From: an uncultured Acidimicrobiales bacterium
GTDB taxonomy: Bacteria > Actinomycetota > Acidimicrobiia > Acidimicrobiales > SZUA-35
Assembly (NCBI GenBank): GCA_938002965.1
Contig: CALKZY010000013.1
Location: 176,630 to 240,629, forward strand
Direction of reading: 5' to 3'
Length of the DNA stretch: 64,000 bases
A program made the translations under genes and the position numbers. Positions 62,339-64,000 of the stretch are shown here, piece after piece (position 1 is the first letter of the stretch; every line of letters starts with the position of its first letter). The notes under the pieces were generated by a model. The model was given only the letters and a program-made list of their open reading frames with translations. It had not been told where the DNA came from and ran no database searches.

Positions 62339-62757
62339 AGCTGGACAAGTCCGAAAGCCGGCACCGCCTACAAACCCACGAGCACGGGGTTCTGGCCACG
62401 GTTCACCCCACCCGAGGCGTCGACGCTGTACCGGTTGTGTATGCCGTTGACGCGGAAGGCTATGTCGGGATACCGATCGACCGGGTAAAACCAAAAGCGT
62501 CAAACCGCTTGCAACGGCAGAGAAACCTGGAGCTCGACAACCGGGCAACGCTGCTCGTCGAACATTGGGATCGCAACGACTGGACAAAACTGTGGTGGGT
62601 GCGAGCGGAGTTGCGCTGGCAAGAATCCGACTTGCACCGGGCTGAGGGTCTCGCCGACCTGTTAGTCGACCGTTTTGAGCATTACGCCGATCGGCCGTTT
62701 ACCGAAATCATGGTTCTGAAAGTGGTTGACGTCACCGGCTGGGCGGCCGAAGGCTGA
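62335..62757 (+). CDS. PPOX-family F420/FMN-binding protein (TIGR03668-like)
   Basis: 140 residues from the GTG at 62335, overlapping the ligase stop. LDKSESRHRLQTHEHGVLATVHPTRGVDAVPVVYAVDAEGYVGIPIDRVKPK is the split-barrel start typical of the actinobacterial F420-dependent PPOX group. TLLVEHWDRNDWTKLWWVRAELRW follows. Related proteins reduce or bind F420 or FMN. It may cooperate with the LLM oxidoreductase encoded upstream, though the enzyme step is unknown. Confidence 0.88.
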   Translation: MKLDKSESRHRLQTHEHGVLATVHPTRGVDAVPVVYAVDAEGYVGIPIDRVKPKASNRLQRQRNLELDNRATLLVEHWDRNDWTKLWWVRAELRWQESDLHRAEGLADLLVDRFEHYADRPFTEIMVLKVVDVTGWAAEG

Positions 62758-62801
62758 CAAGACCTGTCCTATTTCGGCGCGCGTCGAAACGACGGTGACG
62801 C

Positions 62802-63626
62802 ATGATGAAGGGTATGGAAGCCGTTCAAACGTTCACCGGAGCTGACGCTGTGCAGGCACTCTCTCACCCAAAGTTGGCACCGCCCCCACGGCCCGCCCAC
62901 TTCACTGACGGGGCGGCTGCCGAGCTGCGCGACGCCATGGCCCGCTTCGCCTGGACCGCTGAGCACGCCGAGAGACGGAGTGTGCTTGTAGATTTTGTCG
63001 ACACCATCGATCTGGCCAACGTCACCCAGGCGGCGGCCGCCGTCATGGCGGAACACCTGGACGGCACCGACGTGGACGTGGCCGCCGCCAGTTGGACCGT
63101 GCCGACCTACACACTGGCAACGGTGTTCGGCATGGCCAACCAACGAGAACAGCTGCGATCTGACGCCGAACAACTGGCCTTGACGATCGGTCGCAACCAC
63201 CCGCCAACCGAACAAACCAACGCCGCCGCCACTCGGCTGATGACCGTATTCGCCGAACACGCCGACCCGGTCGTTCCTGTATCACTGCTCTACCAAAATC
63301 ATGATGCCAGCTCCCAACTGATGCGATCCGCCGTACTCGCCGCATATACCAACGCCGCACCGCCCGGTGCCGGACGAACAGCCCGAGTGGCGACCTCCAA
63401 CGTCACCGTTGGCACCGCCACTGTTCAACCCGGTCAACTGGTGGCGATCGACCTCGACGGAATGCCGTTTGGGGCGGGGCCTCACCGATGTCCAGGCCAG
63501 GAGCTGGCCAACAGTCTCGTAGCCGGTGTTCTCCAGGCCTTGAACGACAGCGGCTACTACGTTGACCAACACAGCTCCGACGCCAACGGTTACCCCACCC
63601 GACTCATCATGAAAGCATCACAATGA
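62802..63626 (+). CDS. Shortened cytochrome P450-like protein
   Basis: 274 residues, against about 400 for a normal P450. The heme loop FGAGPHRCPGQELANSL is intact, with Cys230 as the predicted axial ligand. SLLYQNHDASSQLMRSAV (161-178) resembles the I-helix of P450s, and SWTVPTYTLATVFGM an earlier helix. The ExxR motif of the K-helix is not seen, and the loop between VQPGQLVAIDL and the heme motif is almost absent. It may be a heme protein with another role, or a reduced relic still translated. Its stop overlaps the next start (ATGA). A start at 62814 is possible. Confidence 0.75.
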   Translation: MMKGMEAVQTFTGADAVQALSHPKLAPPPRPAHFTDGAAAELRDAMARFAWTAEHAERRSVLVDFVDTIDLANVTQAAAAVMAEHLDGTDVDVAAASWTVPTYTLATVFGMANQREQLRSDAEQLALTIGRNHPPTEQTNAAATRLMTVFAEHADPVVPVSLLYQNHDASSQLMRSAVLAAYTNAAPPGAGRTARVATSNVTVGTATVQPGQLVAIDLDGMPFGAGPHRCPGQELANSLVAGVLQALNDSGYYVDQHSSDANGYPTRLIMKASQ

Positions 63627-64000
63627 CCAACGCAGGACACACCTTCCGTCAGCTACACGAGGCCGGTACCTTCCTGCTGGTCAACGTTCACGACGCCGGA
63701 TCAGCCGCGGTGGCCGAAGCTGCCGGAGCAGTCGCATTGGGAACCACCAGCGCAGGTCACGCCTACTCGACCGGGCGACGAGACGGAGCAGGTGCGATCG
63801 GGCGACAGGAGGCCGTCGAGCGGGTGGCGGAAATCTGTTCGGCGGTGACCATCCCGGTGAGTGCCGATGCCGAAAACGGATGGGGACACGCCCCAGAGGA
63901 CGTTGCCGCCACCATCACCGCGTTGGCCGACGCCGGAGCAGCCGGAGCCAGCATCGAAGACTGGTCAGGCGATCCTGCCATCGGCTTCTACGACCGGGCT
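63623..64000 (+). CDS. Isocitrate lyase / PEP mutase-family enzyme, truncated by the window edge
   Basis: 126 residues are visible, about half of the family's length. FRQLHEAGTFLLVNVHDAGSAAVAEAAGAVALGTTSAGHAYSTGRRDG and VTIPVSADAENGWGHAPEDVAATI, with the metal-binding Asp-x-Glu-x-G pattern, followed by GAAGASIEDWSG mark the PEPM/ICL superfamily. Such enzymes cleave C-C bonds of 2-methylisocitrate or oxaloacetate-like acids, or form C-P bonds. The ATG overlaps the P450-like stop. The specificity residues lie partly outside the window. Confidence 0.9.
   Translation, partial: MTNAGHTFRQLHEAGTFLLVNVHDAGSAAVAEAAGAVALGTTSAGHAYSTGRRDGAGAIGRQEAVERVAEICSAVTIPVSADAENGWGHAPEDVAATITALADAGAAGASIEDWSGDPAIGFYDRA

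Noticed and set aside
62769..63260. 163-codon minus-strand ORF opposite the P450-like gene
   Set aside because: Low-complexity Gly/Val/His-rich shadow. The plus frame carries the heme-binding motif and is coupled to its neighbours.

Overview
The window is a GC-rich chromosomal segment of an actinobacterium. The clearest marker is the block fhaA-fhaB-pstP-rodA-pbpA ... pknB ... pabA/trpG-crgA (44.4-54.5 kb) with a tRNA-Leu(CAG) next to fhaA. This is the envelope-growth and Ser/Thr-phosphorylation neighbourhood that lies close to oriC in mycobacteria. An F420-type LLM oxidoreductase, an F420-type PPOX protein, DUF4214 and NAGPA-like secreted proteins, many acyl-CoA ligases and very frequent leaderless starts fit the class Acidimicrobiia. 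That class placement is inference. No rRNA, CRISPR, prophage or insertion sequence was seen.

Layout. 0-3.6 kb: an edge-truncated lipoprotein, a MarR repressor with two perfect or near-perfect operators, an FMN reductase, a CDGSH/4Fe-4S protein and an AAA ATPase. 3.6-11.2 kb: secreted proteins (M14 carboxypeptidase, DUF4214/phosphodiester glycosidase, beta-helix protein, redoxin lipoprotein) around a tiny acyl-CoA carboxylase epsilon-like ORF and a dienoyl-CoA isomerase. 11.3-24.5 kb: an unknown 754-residue protein translationally coupled to an ABC exporter, small membrane proteins, a geranylgeranyl-reductase-type flavoprotein, a malonyl-CoA-synthetase-like ligase, a soluble histidine kinase, DUF72, and a ferredoxin/BON-OmpA pair. 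24.6-34.3 kb: chorismate synthase, ABC-F, PAC2, an MBL hydrolase, a histidine phosphatase, an ECF sigma factor with a membrane partner, a TauE permease and an aldo/keto reductase.

34.4-44.1 kb: a very large secreted DUF4832/F5-8/SGNH enzyme divergent from a membrane-spanning HTH regulator, then DUF1992, an EEP nuclease-like protein, a TPP enzyme with an acyl-CoA ligase, and a zinc-ribbon membrane protein. 44.14-44.39 kb: an intergenic cluster of five DnaA boxes. 44.4-54.8 kb: the cell-wall/kinase block and tRNA-Leu. 54.9-59.6 kb: DUF1801, an SDR and a signalling cluster (receiver, double-kinase protein, NarL regulator). 59.8-64.0 kb: a collinear, partly overlapping set of LLM oxidoreductase, acyl-CoA ligase, PPOX, shortened P450-like protein and isocitrate-lyase/PEP-mutase-type enzyme.

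Two patterns run through the whole window. First, at least thirteen start codons lack a Shine-Dalgarno sequence and instead have a TANNNT hexamer 6-8 nt upstream, as expected for leaderless mRNAs. Second, there are many short, low-copy tandem repeats (12-27 bp units) inside and between genes. The most distinctive single loci are the DnaA-box cluster beside crgA, the shortened P450, the DUF4832/SGNH enzyme with its transmembrane regulator, the two-kinase fusion protein, and the 754-residue partner of the ABC exporter.
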